Shown one piece after another: positions 1-9,504 of a stretch of DNA of 64,000 nt. The notes beneath the pieces were generated by a model. The model was not told the DNA's origin. It searched no databases and saw only the letters and a program-made list of their open reading frames with translations. Numbering within the stretch: the stretch's first letter is position 1; the number at the start of each line of letters is the position of its first letter. The stretch comes from Halioxenophilus aromaticivorans (lineage in GTDB: Bacteria > Pseudomonadota > Gammaproteobacteria > Pseudomonadales > Cellvibrionaceae), in contig NZ_AP031496.1 in assembly GCF_042850945.1 (NCBI RefSeq), forward strand, positions 1,302,001 through 1,366,000, given 5' to 3'. The position numbers and the translations under genes are program-made.

Positions 1-945
1 GGCAATCTCTCGGTTGCTTAAATCGGGGCAGGCAAGGTAGTGGAACGCTGCTTCCATGCGGCACTCGTCCTTCAAACGTTGGAACGACGTACCTTCGATT
101 TGAAGGTGGCGGCGCAGGGTGGTAACGGACATGTTCAGTTTATCAGCCACTTTTTCCGCCCCCAGCATGGTGTGGCCGACATTTTGGTTGAGAATGGCTT
201 TTACCCGAGCCTTGGTGGTTTTACCACTCTCAACATTGACTAGCAGGCCGAAAGGCGCCATACGCAGAAATTCTTCCAGGGTATCTTCCGTTTGGATGAC
301 GGAATAATCTAGAAAATAGGTGGGGAATTCAAAACCCACAATAGACTGGTTAAACATCTCTTCACCACAACTGAATTGGGACATTTCCCAGTCGTTTTCA
401 GGTTCGGCAAAAGGGTAGTAGGTTTTGGTGAGCTGTAACTCTGAGCCAATTAACCAGCTCCAGTGGCGTTGCATGCCGGCCAGTGTATGGCGCAATTTTA
501 CCGGGCCGGCTAAGTCAATGAGCTGATTAAACTCATCCAGGCCAAGGTCATCGATGGGGGTTAGAGTAACGCGAGCGGTGTCTTCAAAAATATCCAATTG
601 CTCACTGACCTTAAAGCCTCGGCAGATTTTACCGAATGCTCGCGCCCTCAGAATCACCTGGTGTAAGGTCCTGCACTGTACCATCAATAGGCACAATAAT
701 CGAAAGGACCCAGGGCGTATTTTGCCGCCACTGAGCATGCCAAACCATTCATCTTGTACCACACCAATGACGCGTTGGTAGAGCTTACCGTACAACACTG
801 CTGAGAAATAACGCTGCCGTTCTAGGTCTTCGTTGGTGATGCCCACTTCGTCGAGGAAGGTCTGGGTGTTGTAGCCCTTTTCCTCCACTTGATGAAGAAG
901 GGTAGTGATATAACTTGCGGGAATCGTAATTTCTTCAGTTGCCAT
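1..945 (-). CDS. AraC-family transcriptional regulator (3' end outside window)
   Basis: Reading the reverse strand from the ATG at 945 gives 315 uninterrupted codons to the window edge, beginning MATEEITIPASYITTLLHQV. The N-terminal two thirds resemble the arabinose-binding-type ligand domain found in many AraC-like regulators of proteobacterial catabolic loci. The C-terminal part has the first helix-turn-helix of an AraC DNA-binding domain (KVADKLNMSVTTLRRHLQ) and the start of the next helix (EAAFHYLACPDLSNREIA). The end of the second HTH is cut off by the window. It is divergent from the TonB-dependent receptor and separated from it by about 560 bp. Control of the receptor and the downstream acyl-CoA cluster is therefore plausible, but this is inferred from position only. 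Confidence 0.85.
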   Translation of the reverse strand, partial: MATEEITIPASYITTLLHQVEEKGYNTQTFLDEVGITNEDLERQRYFSAVLYGKLYQRVIGVVQDEWFGMLSGGKIRPGSFRLLCLLMVQCRTLHQVILRARAFGKICRGFKVSEQLDIFEDTARVTLTPIDDLGLDEFNQLIDLAGPVKLRHTLAGMQRHWSWLIGSELQLTKTYYPFAEPENDWEMSQFSCGEEMFNQSIVGFEFPTYFLDYSVIQTEDTLEEFLRMAPFGLLVNVESGKTTKARVKAILNQNVGHTMLGAEKVADKLNMSVTTLRRHLQIEGTSFQRLKDECRMEAAFHYLACPDLSNREIA

Positions 946-1505
946 GCTATTGGAATATTTCGTGCTGTCCAGCTGTTGATGGGGAATGCGTCTTCATCAT
1001 TACGTTAACGGGCCATGGCCAGTGCTGACTATAACAGTGCTAAGCGTGCAGCGTGCCAGTTTTGTTAAGTGGCTGCGCATATTGTGATGTAAGAACAGTC
1101 TACTGGCTTGTCATCCCCGTTGCCAATTTCTTTCTGTAACATTCGCTGTGGTTGCCGACCTAACTGTTACCAAATGAAACCAATTTTGCGGCTCAAATGT
1201 CCGAATTGGACGGTGCCGCCGCCACCTGCGTAAATCCTCAGAGTCTTTCGTCTATAGTGAAGAAAGTGGCATTTGATCAGTGTTTTACGGCGTTTTTTAT
1301 TCGATTTTTAACTCGCGTAGTTTTGCCAGTTAACATGGTAGAAATTGTCATTGTTGAATTTAGTGTAACTAATAGACTTGATCGTACAACTCAACCACAT
1401 AACGACAAAAAACATTGAGTGACCGTCAACCGAATGGCCGATCACCGACAGTTGTAAGTCCGGCCCCTGTTGCGGTTCTTAATAATAATAAAAATTGGAG
1501 GCATC
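946..1505. other. Divergent intergenic region
   Basis: This 560-bp stretch separates the AraC regulator from the TonB receptor. It must hold both promoters and any AraC binding sites. I see no convincing gene: the longest open frame (about 1197-1418) has no ribosome binding site and no recognisable sequence. A good ribosome binding site (TTGGAGG, about 1495-1501) precedes the receptor ATG at 1506. Confidence 0.5.
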
Positions 1506-3827
1506 ATGCAGCACAACCCTAAGTTATATCAGCACCCCGTTTTTTCTTTTACCACTTTAAAGTCATCGTTCAGCAATCCCTTATTTAAAACATTGCTCGC
1601 TGCAGGCGTTGCTGGCGCACTAATGCCATCTGCGCAGGCGCAGCAAAACTCACGATCTTCTGCCGTGCTACTTGAAGAGGTTGTGGTTACTGCCCGTAAA
1701 CGAGACGAAAATTCACAGGATGTTCCGTTGGCGATTTCTGCCTACGGCGAAGGCCAATTAGACGCATTAAAGGTGCGTGATTTGGAGGATCTTTCGGTGG
1801 GTATGCCCAATGTGTCTTTGGATGACACCGGTACCGCCAGAGGTTACGCCAACTTCTCCATTCGTGGTTTGGGTATCAACAGCTCCATTATTTCCATAGA
1901 TCCAACCGTGGGTATGTTTGTCGATGGCGTCTATCTTGGTGTGTCCGCCGGCCAAGTGTTTGATATGTTCGATCTCGAAAGCATTGAAGTTTTGCGTGGC
2001 CCGCAAGGGATATTATTTGGTAGAAATGTGACTGGCGGTGCCATCCTGGTCAATACCAAGAAGCCCGGTGATGAATTTGAAGGCTCCGTCCGTGCAGCGG
2101 TTGACGGGGGTGGCGACGGTGGTCTAAATCGCTATCTTATGGGCTCTGTGTCTGGTCCTTTGTCCGATACCTTCGCCGGTAAGTTATCTCTATACGTAAA
2201 CGATGATGAAGGCTGGTTTGAAAATCAACACACTGGCGATGACTTCGGAGAGGTGCGAGAGGAGATGGCGCGCGCGGTGGGTGTGTGGACGCCATCCAGC
2301 AATACCGAATTTGTGTTCCGATTAGAGACCGGAGAAACCGAAAGTGATGGCCCCCCCGCTCAATCTCACACCAACGGTTCTGGCGTGCCGGGTACCTTTG
2401 CTAATTTCGATCGTGACAGCCACGATTTCGCCATTGACGAAGAGGGGTTTTACAACAGTGAATCCGATGCGGTGACTATTGAAGCCAATATCGATGTTGG
2501 CTTCGGCGACGGCACCATTACCAATATCCTAGGGTGGCGACAGTTATACACCACGTCTCTCGGTGATATCGATTCTCAGCCGGTGTGGATTTTTCACTCT
2601 GCGTCGTGGACCGACGCCGAGCAAATCAGTAATGAGTTGCGCTATTCCGGAACTTTCGGCGAGAACACCACCTTAACCACGGGCCTGTATTATTTTAATA
2701 ACGACGTGCAGTACCATGAGCGACGTGAATTATTAGGCATTGCCACGGGTGGTGTTGCGCCGGCGGCCACCTTTGATGGTGGTGGTTATTACGAGGTGGA
2801 AACCATTGGCGTGTTCGCGGCGGTGGATTATGCGCTCACCGATATGCTCACGTTGACCGCTGGCTTGCGTTATACCCAGGAAGAAAAAGAAGCCAGAATT
2901 GCCTCGTTAAGTCAAAATATTGCTTCCATCGGCGTGCCGACGTGTAACTTAGTGGCACCAGCGGCAGGCGAAGCCAAATGTACAACGGACTTCAATGACG
3001 ACGATAGCTGGAACAGCCTGTCGCCTAAATTGGGATTAACCTATCTGCTTTCCGACGACGCCCAGGTTTACGCTCATTGGACTCGTGGATTCCGGTCCGG
3101 CGGTTATAACCTAAGGAATACGTCTTTTAACCCGGCCGATGTACCAGGGCCGTTTGATGAAGAAACCGTGGATGCCTTCGAAGTGGGTTATAAGTCGACC
3201 TACGAAAAAGGCCGCCTCAACGCCGCCGTTTTCTACAACCGAGTCTCGGATATGCAGCGCGAAGTCAACTACGCCGGGCCTATTGGTGTGGTGCAATTGG
3301 TTCGCAACACTGCAGATGCTGACGTGATGGGCCTGGAATTAGACGCCACCTATTCCGTATCGGATAGCATTATTCTTACCGCGGGCCTGGGCTACACCAA
3401 CGCTGAGTACACCGATATGAAAGCGGATCTCAACCGTGATGGTGTCGTCGACTCCTCCGATGAAGGTCTAGAGCTGCCCCGTGCGCCGGAGCTCACTTAC
3501 AGCTTAGGTATAAACCACGATATGGACATCGGCGATTGGGGTTATATGAGTTCGCGTATCAGCTACAGCTATCGTGATGATCAAGCCTACACCGACGATA
3601 ATCTTGGCTATATTTTGGACCAAGAAATTCTTAATGCGGGTATCGATCTGAGCAGCGCCGACGGTGCTTGGCAGTTTGGTATCTATGGTAAGAATTTGCT
3701 TAACGATGTTAAGCACGGCGGCGATACTCAGTTGCCGAACGAAATTTCTGGCGTGCCCACCGGCGGTACTTTTTCGCCGCTGTCCAAAGGCCGCATCATA
3801 GGTGTTGAAGCCACCTATAACTTCTAG
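1506..3827 (+). CDS. TonB-dependent outer-membrane receptor
   Basis: The product is a 773-residue outer-membrane active transporter. It starts at ATG 1506 behind TTGGAGG; an upstream in-frame start at 1470 lacks such a site. The first ~45 residues are a signal peptide ending PSAQAQQ. A TonB-box-like segment (LEEVVVTARKR) follows, then the plug domain with the typical SIRGLGIN, VDGVYLG and IEVLRGPQGILFGRN motifs (about residues 85-190). The remainder is the 22-strand barrel, ending in a C-terminal aromatic (GVEATYNF) as expected for BAM recognition. Receptors of this Sphingomonas/Cellvibrionales style commonly take up hydrophobic or aromatic substrates rather than siderophores. The acyl-CoA synthetase directly downstream fits substrate import for catabolism, but the substrate cannot be read from the sequence. 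Confidence 0.93.
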   Translation: MQHNPKLYQHPVFSFTTLKSSFSNPLFKTLLAAGVAGALMPSAQAQQNSRSSAVLLEEVVVTARKRDENSQDVPLAISAYGEGQLDALKVRDLEDLSVGMPNVSLDDTGTARGYANFSIRGLGINSSIISIDPTVGMFVDGVYLGVSAGQVFDMFDLESIEVLRGPQGILFGRNVTGGAILVNTKKPGDEFEGSVRAAVDGGGDGGLNRYLMGSVSGPLSDTFAGKLSLYVNDDEGWFENQHTGDDFGEVREEMARAVGVWTPSSNTEFVFRLETGETESDGPPAQSHTNGSGVPGTFANFDRDSHDFAIDEEGFYNSESDAVTIEANIDVGFGDGTITNILGWRQLYTTSLGDIDSQPVWIFHSASWTDAEQISNELRYSGTFGENTTLTTGLYYFNNDVQYHERRELLGIATGGVAPAATFDGGGYYEVETIGVFAAVDYALTDMLTLTAGLRYTQEEKEARIASLSQNIASIGVPTCNLVAPAAGEAKCTTDFNDDDSWNSLSPKLGLTYLLSDDAQVYAHWTRGFRSGGYNLRNTSFNPADVPGPFDEETVDAFEVGYKSTYEKGRLNAAVFYNRVSDMQREVNYAGPIGVVQLVRNTADADVMGLELDATYSVSDSIILTAGLGYTNAEYTDMKADLNRDGVVDSSDEGLELPRAPELTYSLGINHDMDIGDWGYMSSRISYSYRDDQAYTDDNLGYILDQEILNAGIDLSSADGAWQFGIYGKNLLNDVKHGGDTQLPNEISGVPTGGTFSPLSKGRIIGVEATYNF

Positions 3828-3838
3828 TGTGTAGATTG

Positions 3839-3863
3839 GGCCAGCATTAGCTGGCCTTTTTTT
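3839..3863 (+). terminator. Rho-independent terminator after the TonB receptor
   Basis: The inverted repeat GGCCAGC / GCTGGCC has a 4-nt loop and is followed by seven T residues. It begins 12 nt after the receptor stop codon, and so separates the receptor transcript from the acyl-CoA synthetase gene. Confidence 0.9.
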
Positions 3864-3940
3864 CTTTTCTGTCTGTTCTGGCAATTTTGTTCTTACAAGC
3901 TACCCGTCTTTTTGCTGTTCATTTTTGGGGGGAAACCATT

Positions 3941-5530
3941 ATGAAATGCGATCTAACTATTCCTCAGATCTTGTCTGAAGCCTGTCTGCGTTACGGCGAT
4001 AAAACCGCGTTTTCAGGTTTGGGCCAGTCATTGAGCTATGCCGATCTTGATCGGCTTAGCGATAATTTTGCCAGTTATCTCCAGCACCACACCGGCTTGC
4101 AGCCGGGCGACCGTATTGCGCTTCAATTACCCAATTTAATTCAATACCCGGTGCTGGTGCACGGAGCGTTGAAAGCCGGAATGATTGTTGTAAATACCAA
4201 CCCGCTTTATACCGCCCGCGAGTTGCTTCACCAATTTAACGATGCCGGCGTCAAATTGGTGGTGGTGGCATCGATGATGGTGGGTGGTGTAGCAGAGGTG
4301 GTTGCTAACACCAATATTGAGACGGTGGTGGTTACTTCGCCGTTGGAACTTGGGCCCTCGCTCAGCCAGGCCGGGGTGGTTATTCCGGCTCCTGAGGAGC
4401 CTGTTAATATCGGCGTTGAAACCCTTAGCTTACTGCGAGCCTTAGAGCTGGGCTCAAAAAACAGCGCACAACCTACTGCGCAGTCTGCGGATGACATCGC
4501 CATGCTGCAATACACCGGTGGTACCACCGGTGTCTCCAAGGGCGCGATGTTGAGCCACAGTAATATCACCTCTAATGCCCGCCAAGTAACCACGCATTTA
4601 GCCGATATTTTTCGTGATGGCCTTGAAGTTACGCTCTGCCCGTTGCCCCTGTACCACATCTACGCTTTTACCGTGCACTGTATGGCGTCGGTGTCTAGGG
4701 GTGGTCATAATGTGCTTGTGGCCAACCCAAGAGACCTTGATGCGTTAGTCAGAGAAGTTCAATCGGCGCAACTAACGGGTTTTGTGGGTTTAAATACACT
4801 GTTTAATGCACTGTTGCACCACGAAGGGTTTAACCAATGTGATCTTAGCGCCTTGCGCAGCACCAGTTCCGGTGGCATGGCTTTGACCAGTGAAATATCC
4901 AAGGCGTGGAAAGATCATACGGGAATCCAAATTGCCGAAGGCTATGGTCTAACAGAGACCTCGCCGGTAGTATGTTCAAACCCACCGGGGGAAATTCAAC
5001 CGGGTACTGTGGGCTATCCCGTACCCGGCACGGAGGTGAAAACCACAGACCCCAGTGGCAATCGCCTAGGCAATGACGAAGTCGGTGAGCTGTGTGTACG
5101 CGGGCCCCAGGTAATGCAAGGTTACTGGCAGCGACCGGATGCTACCAAAGAAGTGCTGGATGACGAGGGTTGGTTAAAAACCGGTGATATGGCCGTTATT
5201 CAGCAAGACGGGTACGTCCGCATAGTCGATCGTAAAAAAGACATGATTGTAGTATCCGGCTTTAACGTCTATCCCAACGAAATTGAAGACGTCGCCAGTC
5301 AGTTTTACGGTGTTTTGGAATGCGCCGCCATTGGCGTCGCTGACGCAAACTCCGGCGAAGCCGTCAAACTTTTCGTTGTCCCTGATGCCGATGGCTTCGA
5401 CGAAGCGGAATTTAAGAATTACCTACGTTCGCAACTTACCGCCTACAAAGTGCCGAAAAAAATAGAGTTGATGGACGCGCTACCAAAATCTAACGTTGGA
5501 AAAATTCTCCGCCGGGAGTTGCGTTCATAG
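3941..5530 (+). CDS. AMP-forming acyl-CoA synthetase (FadD/LvaE-like)
   Basis: This is a 529-residue adenylate-forming ligase that activates a carboxylic acid to its CoA thioester using ATP. The ATG at 3941 is preferred because a strong GGGGGGAAA site lies just upstream; an earlier in-frame start at 3887 would add 18 unconvincing residues. Visible motifs are the phosphate-binding loop (YTGGTTGVSKGAM), GYGLTETSP, and the C-terminal hinge and catalytic region (GWLKTGDMA, VDRKKDMIVVSGFNVYPNEIE, PKSNVGKILRREL) with the invariant lysine. Length and motifs fit long- and medium-chain fatty acyl-CoA ligases; chain length is not predictable. It precedes a kinase and an ACAD11-like dehydrogenase, the same company kept by LvaE in levulinate catabolism. 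Confidence 0.92.
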   Translation: MKCDLTIPQILSEACLRYGDKTAFSGLGQSLSYADLDRLSDNFASYLQHHTGLQPGDRIALQLPNLIQYPVLVHGALKAGMIVVNTNPLYTARELLHQFNDAGVKLVVVASMMVGGVAEVVANTNIETVVVTSPLELGPSLSQAGVVIPAPEEPVNIGVETLSLLRALELGSKNSAQPTAQSADDIAMLQYTGGTTGVSKGAMLSHSNITSNARQVTTHLADIFRDGLEVTLCPLPLYHIYAFTVHCMASVSRGGHNVLVANPRDLDALVREVQSAQLTGFVGLNTLFNALLHHEGFNQCDLSALRSTSSGGMALTSEISKAWKDHTGIQIAEGYGLTETSPVVCSNPPGEIQPGTVGYPVPGTEVKTTDPSGNRLGNDEVGELCVRGPQVMQGYWQRPDATKEVLDDEGWLKTGDMAVIQQDGYVRIVDRKKDMIVVSGFNVYPNEIEDVASQFYGVLECAAIGVADANSGEAVKLFVVPDADGFDEAEFKNYLRSQLTAYKVPKKIELMDALPKSNVGKILRRELRS

Positions 5531-5573
5531 GCGCTCTTTTGTATTTAATCGCAGGCAGTGGCAGATTTAGTTA

Positions 5574-5618
5574 ACCGAGCTGCGGATTTTAGTTATTGCT
5601 CGTTGCTAGCAGCTCGGT
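5574..5618. repeat. 10-bp inverted repeat between synthetase and kinase genes
   Basis: ACCGAGCTGC (5574-5583) is matched by its exact reverse complement at 5609-5618 across a 25-nt loop. There is no T tract, so it is not a classical terminator. It may be an RNA hairpin or a protein-binding site in the 291-bp gap. Confidence 0.5.
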
Positions 5619-5821
5619 AAACTGGTTTGGCTACTTCGGCGCGCTGCATGGTTCTATCTAAGCATCGCCATACATCACTACGATTGTGTCAAGCTACCCA
5701 AGTGGCTAGGCAAAAATAGGTCTGTTTTTTTCTAAGATACCGTATTTTCGCCCGTTAAATTTCATTTTTAAAATAACCACGAGCAGCCAGTAAAGCGGTG
5801 GACGAATAAATAGGAAACATT

Positions 5822-6847
5822 ATGGCGGAAGACCCCCCCCAAAACCTGGACCTCAAGCTGCTGCAACAAGAGCTGGAAGCCAATGTAGAAGGTTTCTCTG
5901 GACTACTCACTGCAAAAAAGTTTCCCGGTGGTCAATCCAATCCCACCTATCTGCTTACGGCCAATAACCAACAATATGTTCTGCGCAGCCAACCACCGGG
6001 TAAGCTTTTGCCATCTGCCCATGCAGTGGATAGGGAATTTAAGGTGATAGAGGCCTTAGCGAATAGCGCGGTGCCGGTGGCACAGAGTGTTTACTTCTGT
6101 GAAAACAAAGCCATTACTGGCGGTTTATTCTACGTGATGAGCTACGAGCAGGGCGATATTTTTTGGGATCCTGCTCTACCGGGTATACCAGCCGATGGTA
6201 GGGCTGACTATTTTTATGAATTAATCGATATATTGGCCGCCATACACAGTGTCGATATTGAGCAAGCTGGCCTGGCCGACTTCGGCAAGCCGGGCAACTA
6301 TTTTGAGCGTCAGCTAGGCCGATGGTGCAAACAGTACCGTGCTGCCGAAACGGAAGTTAACCCCAGTATTGAAGCGCTTATTCAGTGGTTGCAAAAGCAC
6401 TGCCCGGAAGACGACGGCCAGGCGTGTCTGGTACACGGAGATTATCGCATCGATAACGTCGTTTTTTACCCGGGCCAAGCGAAAGGCCAGGCCGTGTTGG
6501 ATTGGGAGTTGTCTACCATCGGACATCCCATGGCGGACCTAGCCTATTTTTGTATGTGTCTGCGTCTACCTCCCACCAAGCACAGTAGTGGGCTGGGCGG
6601 CTTGGACCGCGAAAAACTGCACATCCCCAGCGAAGAACTACTGATACAGCGCTATTGCCAAAACCGAAATAAAAACGCATTGCAGCATTGGAATTTTTAC
6701 TTGGCGTTTAGCTTTTTTCGCTTGGCGGCCATCGTACAGGGTGTATACAAGCGCGCCTTACAAGGCAACGCATCTAACCAAAACGCCTTGCAAATGGGGA
6801 AATTGGTTACCGTTTTAGGGCAGTTGGCAGAGCAGGTTATTGATTAA
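5822..6847 (+). CDS. APH-family phosphotransferase (ACAD10/11 N-domain / LvaA-like kinase)
   Basis: This 341-residue protein has an aminoglycoside phosphotransferase/choline kinase fold. Recognisable parts are the N-terminal lobe (KFPGGQSNPTYLLT, YVLRSQPPGKLL), the catalytic loop CLVHGDYRIDNVVF (about residues 203-216), and the metal-binding VLDWELSTIGHPMADLAYF that replaces the kinase DFG. The GDYRIDNV plus DWELSTIG pattern is that of the N-terminal domain of ACAD10/ACAD11 and of LvaA, which phosphorylate the hydroxyl of 4-hydroxyacyl-CoAs. It is very unlikely to confer antibiotic resistance. An ACAD11-like dehydrogenase four genes downstream provides the second half of that reaction. No small LvaB-like partner gene is visible. 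Confidence 0.85.
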   Translation: MAEDPPQNLDLKLLQQELEANVEGFSGLLTAKKFPGGQSNPTYLLTANNQQYVLRSQPPGKLLPSAHAVDREFKVIEALANSAVPVAQSVYFCENKAITGGLFYVMSYEQGDIFWDPALPGIPADGRADYFYELIDILAAIHSVDIEQAGLADFGKPGNYFERQLGRWCKQYRAAETEVNPSIEALIQWLQKHCPEDDGQACLVHGDYRIDNVVFYPGQAKGQAVLDWELSTIGHPMADLAYFCMCLRLPPTKHSSGLGGLDREKLHIPSEELLIQRYCQNRNKNALQHWNFYLAFSFFRLAAIVQGVYKRALQGNASNQNALQMGKLVTVLGQLAEQVID

Positions 6848-6976
6848 AGCTCCCAGCTTTGTCGAACAAAATCCCGCCGAGAAAGAACGCGCCGTTGTGG
6901 CAAGCTCTCGCAATCATCTGTGGCGGCCGGTTTTCCAACCTAGCTGCCAAATAATAGTGAATAATAAGGAGTCAGA

Positions 6977-7954
6977 ATGAAGGCCATTGTATGTGAGAAT
7001 TTTGCGCCTATTCAGGAATTAAAATTACTGGATGTTGAATCGCCGGTGGCGAAGCCCGGCGAAGTTGTCGTTAACGTAAAAGCCGCCGGCGTGAACTACC
7101 CTGACGCGTTAGTGGTGCAGGGGTTGTATCAAGTTAAACCGCCATTACCGTTTGTGCCAGGGTTTGAGTTCGCTGGAGTTGTGGATTCCTTTGGCGACGG
7201 TGTGGATCAATTTCCTGCGGGTACACGAGTGCTTGGCGTTCATCCAGGCTACGGTGCCTACGCTGAACAAATAGCCGTGCCAGCGATGTGCTTAATGCCC
7301 ATACCCGACGCGGTATCCTTCACCGATGCTGCCAACCTTGCTTGTGCCCACGGTACTGCCCATCACGCTTTAAAGCAACGTGCCCAGCTTAAAGCTGGCG
7401 AAACCTTATTGGTGCTCGGCGCTGCAGGTGGCACCGGCATCGCTGCGGTACAAATCGGTAAAGCCATGGGAGCCAAGGTGATAGCCGCCTGTTCCAGCGA
7501 GGAAAAACTGGCAGTGGCGAAGCAAAACGGGGCTGACGTATTAATTAATTATGCAAGCCATGATCTGCGCAAAGCATTGAAAGGAGTTACCGCCGGTAAA
7601 GGTGTCGATGTCGTCTATGACCCGGTGGGTGGCGATGCCTTCGACCAGTGCTGTAGAAGTATGGCGCGCAACGGCCGTCTTTTGGTTGTGGGCTTTGCCA
7701 GTGGTCGTATTCCTCAGTTGCCTGTGAACCTCGCCCTGGTCAAGGAGTTTAGCGTCGCGGGTGTTTTCTGGGGTAATTTTATTGAAAACGAGCCAGAGGT
7801 ATACGCACAGAACGTGAAAGAAATGTTCACCTGGTTTCTAGAAGAAAAAATAAAAGTGGTCACCGACGCGGTGTTTGCCTTAGAGCAAGCCCCCGAGGCG
7901 CTTCAGCGTCTAATGGATCGGCAGGTGGCCGGTAAACTGGTATTGGAGATATAA
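6977..7954 (+). CDS. Zinc-free MDR oxidoreductase (NADPH:quinone reductase type)
   Basis: The 325 residues form a medium-chain dehydrogenase/reductase without the catalytic zinc cysteine pattern. The N-terminal GroES-like domain contains VKAAGVNYPDALVVQGLYQ and PFVPGFEFAGVV. The Rossmann domain has the nucleotide-binding LVLGAAGGTGIAAVQIGKAMGA. The family includes quinone oxidoreductases and enoyl-CoA/enoyl reductases; the substrate is not predictable. A good site (AAGGAG) precedes the ATG. The stop codon directly abuts the ATG of the following SDR (TAAATG), so the two are probably translationally coupled. Confidence 0.9.
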   Translation: MKAIVCENFAPIQELKLLDVESPVAKPGEVVVNVKAAGVNYPDALVVQGLYQVKPPLPFVPGFEFAGVVDSFGDGVDQFPAGTRVLGVHPGYGAYAEQIAVPAMCLMPIPDAVSFTDAANLACAHGTAHHALKQRAQLKAGETLLVLGAAGGTGIAAVQIGKAMGAKVIAACSSEEKLAVAKQNGADVLINYASHDLRKALKGVTAGKGVDVVYDPVGGDAFDQCCRSMARNGRLLVVGFASGRIPQLPVNLALVKEFSVAGVFWGNFIENEPEVYAQNVKEMFTWFLEEKIKVVTDAVFALEQAPEALQRLMDRQVAGKLVLEI

Positions 7955-8725
7955 ATGAATAACCTACAAAACCCCTTCGATCTTAGTGGCCGAGTGGCCT
8001 TGGTAACTGGCGCCAGCAGAGGGATAGGCGAGTCGATAGCTCATTTATTGGCTCAGCACGGAGCCCGGGTAATTGTATCGAGCCGAAAAATCGACGACTG
8101 CCAAAAAGTGGCCGATGCCATTAATCAAAACGGTGGCGATGCAACGGCGTTGGCTTGCCATGTTGGCGATATGGAAGCCATTACTGCGGCCTTTGATCAA
8201 ATAGAAACGCAATACGGTCGGCTGGATATTTTAGTCAACAACGCAGCGGCGAACCCCTACTTTGGCCACATTTTAGATACAGACCTCGGGGCGTTTCAAA
8301 AGACCGTGGATGTGAATATTCGCGGTTACTTTTTTATGTCCGCTGCGGCCGGAAAACTCATGAAGAAGCAGGGTAAGGGTGCCATCGTTAACACCGCGTC
8401 TGTGAATGCGTTGCAGCCCGGGGTAGGCCAAGGCATTTATTCGATCAGTAAAGCGGCCGTGGTCAGTATGACAAAGGCCTTTGCGAAAGAGTGCGGGCCT
8501 TTGGGTATTCGAGTCAATGCATTGTTACCTGGCTTAACCGAAACCAAGTTTGCAGGAGCGCTGTTTGATAACCAAGATATCTACAAGAGCTTTGTCGATA
8601 AAGTGTCATTGGGGCGGCACGCCAAACCGGAAGAGATGGCCGGCGCAGTTTTGTATTTGGCTTCAGATGCCGCAAGTTACACCAACGGCGAGTGCATTGT
8701 GGTTGATGGTGGCCTGACTCTTTAG
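7955..8725 (+). CDS. Short-chain dehydrogenase/reductase (first of two)
   Basis: A classical 256-residue SDR. It has the cofactor motif TGASRGIG near the N-terminus, a SSRKID segment after strand 2 compatible with NADP binding, NNAA, the catalytic YSISK (Tyr/Lys) and a C-terminal NGECIVVDGG. It probably oxidises or reduces a hydroxyacyl-CoA or a similar alcohol made in this pathway. It starts immediately after the stop of the MDR gene and lies 10 bp before the second SDR, so all are surely one transcript. Confidence 0.9.
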   Translation: MNNLQNPFDLSGRVALVTGASRGIGESIAHLLAQHGARVIVSSRKIDDCQKVADAINQNGGDATALACHVGDMEAITAAFDQIETQYGRLDILVNNAAANPYFGHILDTDLGAFQKTVDVNIRGYFFMSAAAGKLMKKQGKGAIVNTASVNALQPGVGQGIYSISKAAVVSMTKAFAKECGPLGIRVNALLPGLTETKFAGALFDNQDIYKSFVDKVSLGRHAKPEEMAGAVLYLASDAASYTNGECIVVDGGLTL

Positions 8726-8735
8726 GGAAACTAAA

Positions 8736-9491
8736 ATGGAAAATTTATTCGTAGATAAAGTGGTTTTAATTACCGGTGCTGCCAGTGGTTTTGGCGCGCT
8801 GTTGGCAAAGTCGTTGGCCCAGCGGGGATGTAAGCTGGTACTTGGCGATTTAAATCTCGATGGCTGCCAAACGGTGGCGCAAACCCTGGCTGATCAAGGC
8901 ACCCAGGTGGTTTACCAGCATTGTGATGTGACTGACGAATCGGCCTGTGAAGATTTAGTGAAATTGGCAGTTGATAGCTTTGGCCGATTGGATATGGCCT
9001 GTAACAACGCCGGCATGTCCACTGCAATTCGCCCGTTAATCGAGATGACAGAAAAGGACTTTGATCTTAATTTTGCTGTTAATACCAAGGGCGTATTCTT
9101 TGGGATGAAGTACCAAATACAGCAAATGCTGACACAGGGCTCCGGTATTATTCTTAATGTAGCATCTATGGCTGGGTTAGGCGCTGCTCCCAAGCTGGCC
9201 CCCTATTGTGCCGCAAAACACGCGGTGGTGGGACTCACTAAAACGGCCGCTGTGGAGTACGGACGTAAAAATATTCGCTGCAATGCAATATGCCCATATT
9301 TCAGCCCAACGCCTTTAATTGCCGACACTCCGTTTGAGGATGATGACAGTCCTTTTGCTCAGGCATCTCCCATGAAAAGACTCGGTCAACCACAGGAGAT
9401 CGTAAACACCATGGTGAGTTTACTATCACCGGAAAACAGCTATCTCAACGGCCAAACCTTAGCCGTGGATGGCGGCATATTAGCGATGTAG
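8736..9491 (+). CDS. Short-chain dehydrogenase/reductase (second of two)
   Basis: A classical 251-residue SDR with TGAASGFG in the glycine-rich loop, an acidic LGDLN after strand 2 (suggesting NAD+ preference), NNAG, the catalytic YCAAK and the terminal NGQTLAVDGG. It differs clearly from the preceding SDR, so this is not a recent tandem duplication. The two could act on different intermediates or use different cofactors. LvaD, the SDR of the levulinate route, is a functional comparison but orthology is not shown. Confidence 0.9.
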   Translation: MENLFVDKVVLITGAASGFGALLAKSLAQRGCKLVLGDLNLDGCQTVAQTLADQGTQVVYQHCDVTDESACEDLVKLAVDSFGRLDMACNNAGMSTAIRPLIEMTEKDFDLNFAVNTKGVFFGMKYQIQQMLTQGSGIILNVASMAGLGAAPKLAPYCAAKHAVVGLTKTAAVEYGRKNIRCNAICPYFSPTPLIADTPFEDDDSPFAQASPMKRLGQPQEIVNTMVSLLSPENSYLNGQTLAVDGGILAM

Positions 9492-9504
9492 GCGGAGAAT
9501 AGTT

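Noticed and set aside
5822..6847. Aminoglycoside resistance kinase
   Set aside because: The fold is shared, but motifs and gene neighbours match ACAD10/11-type acyl-CoA kinases.
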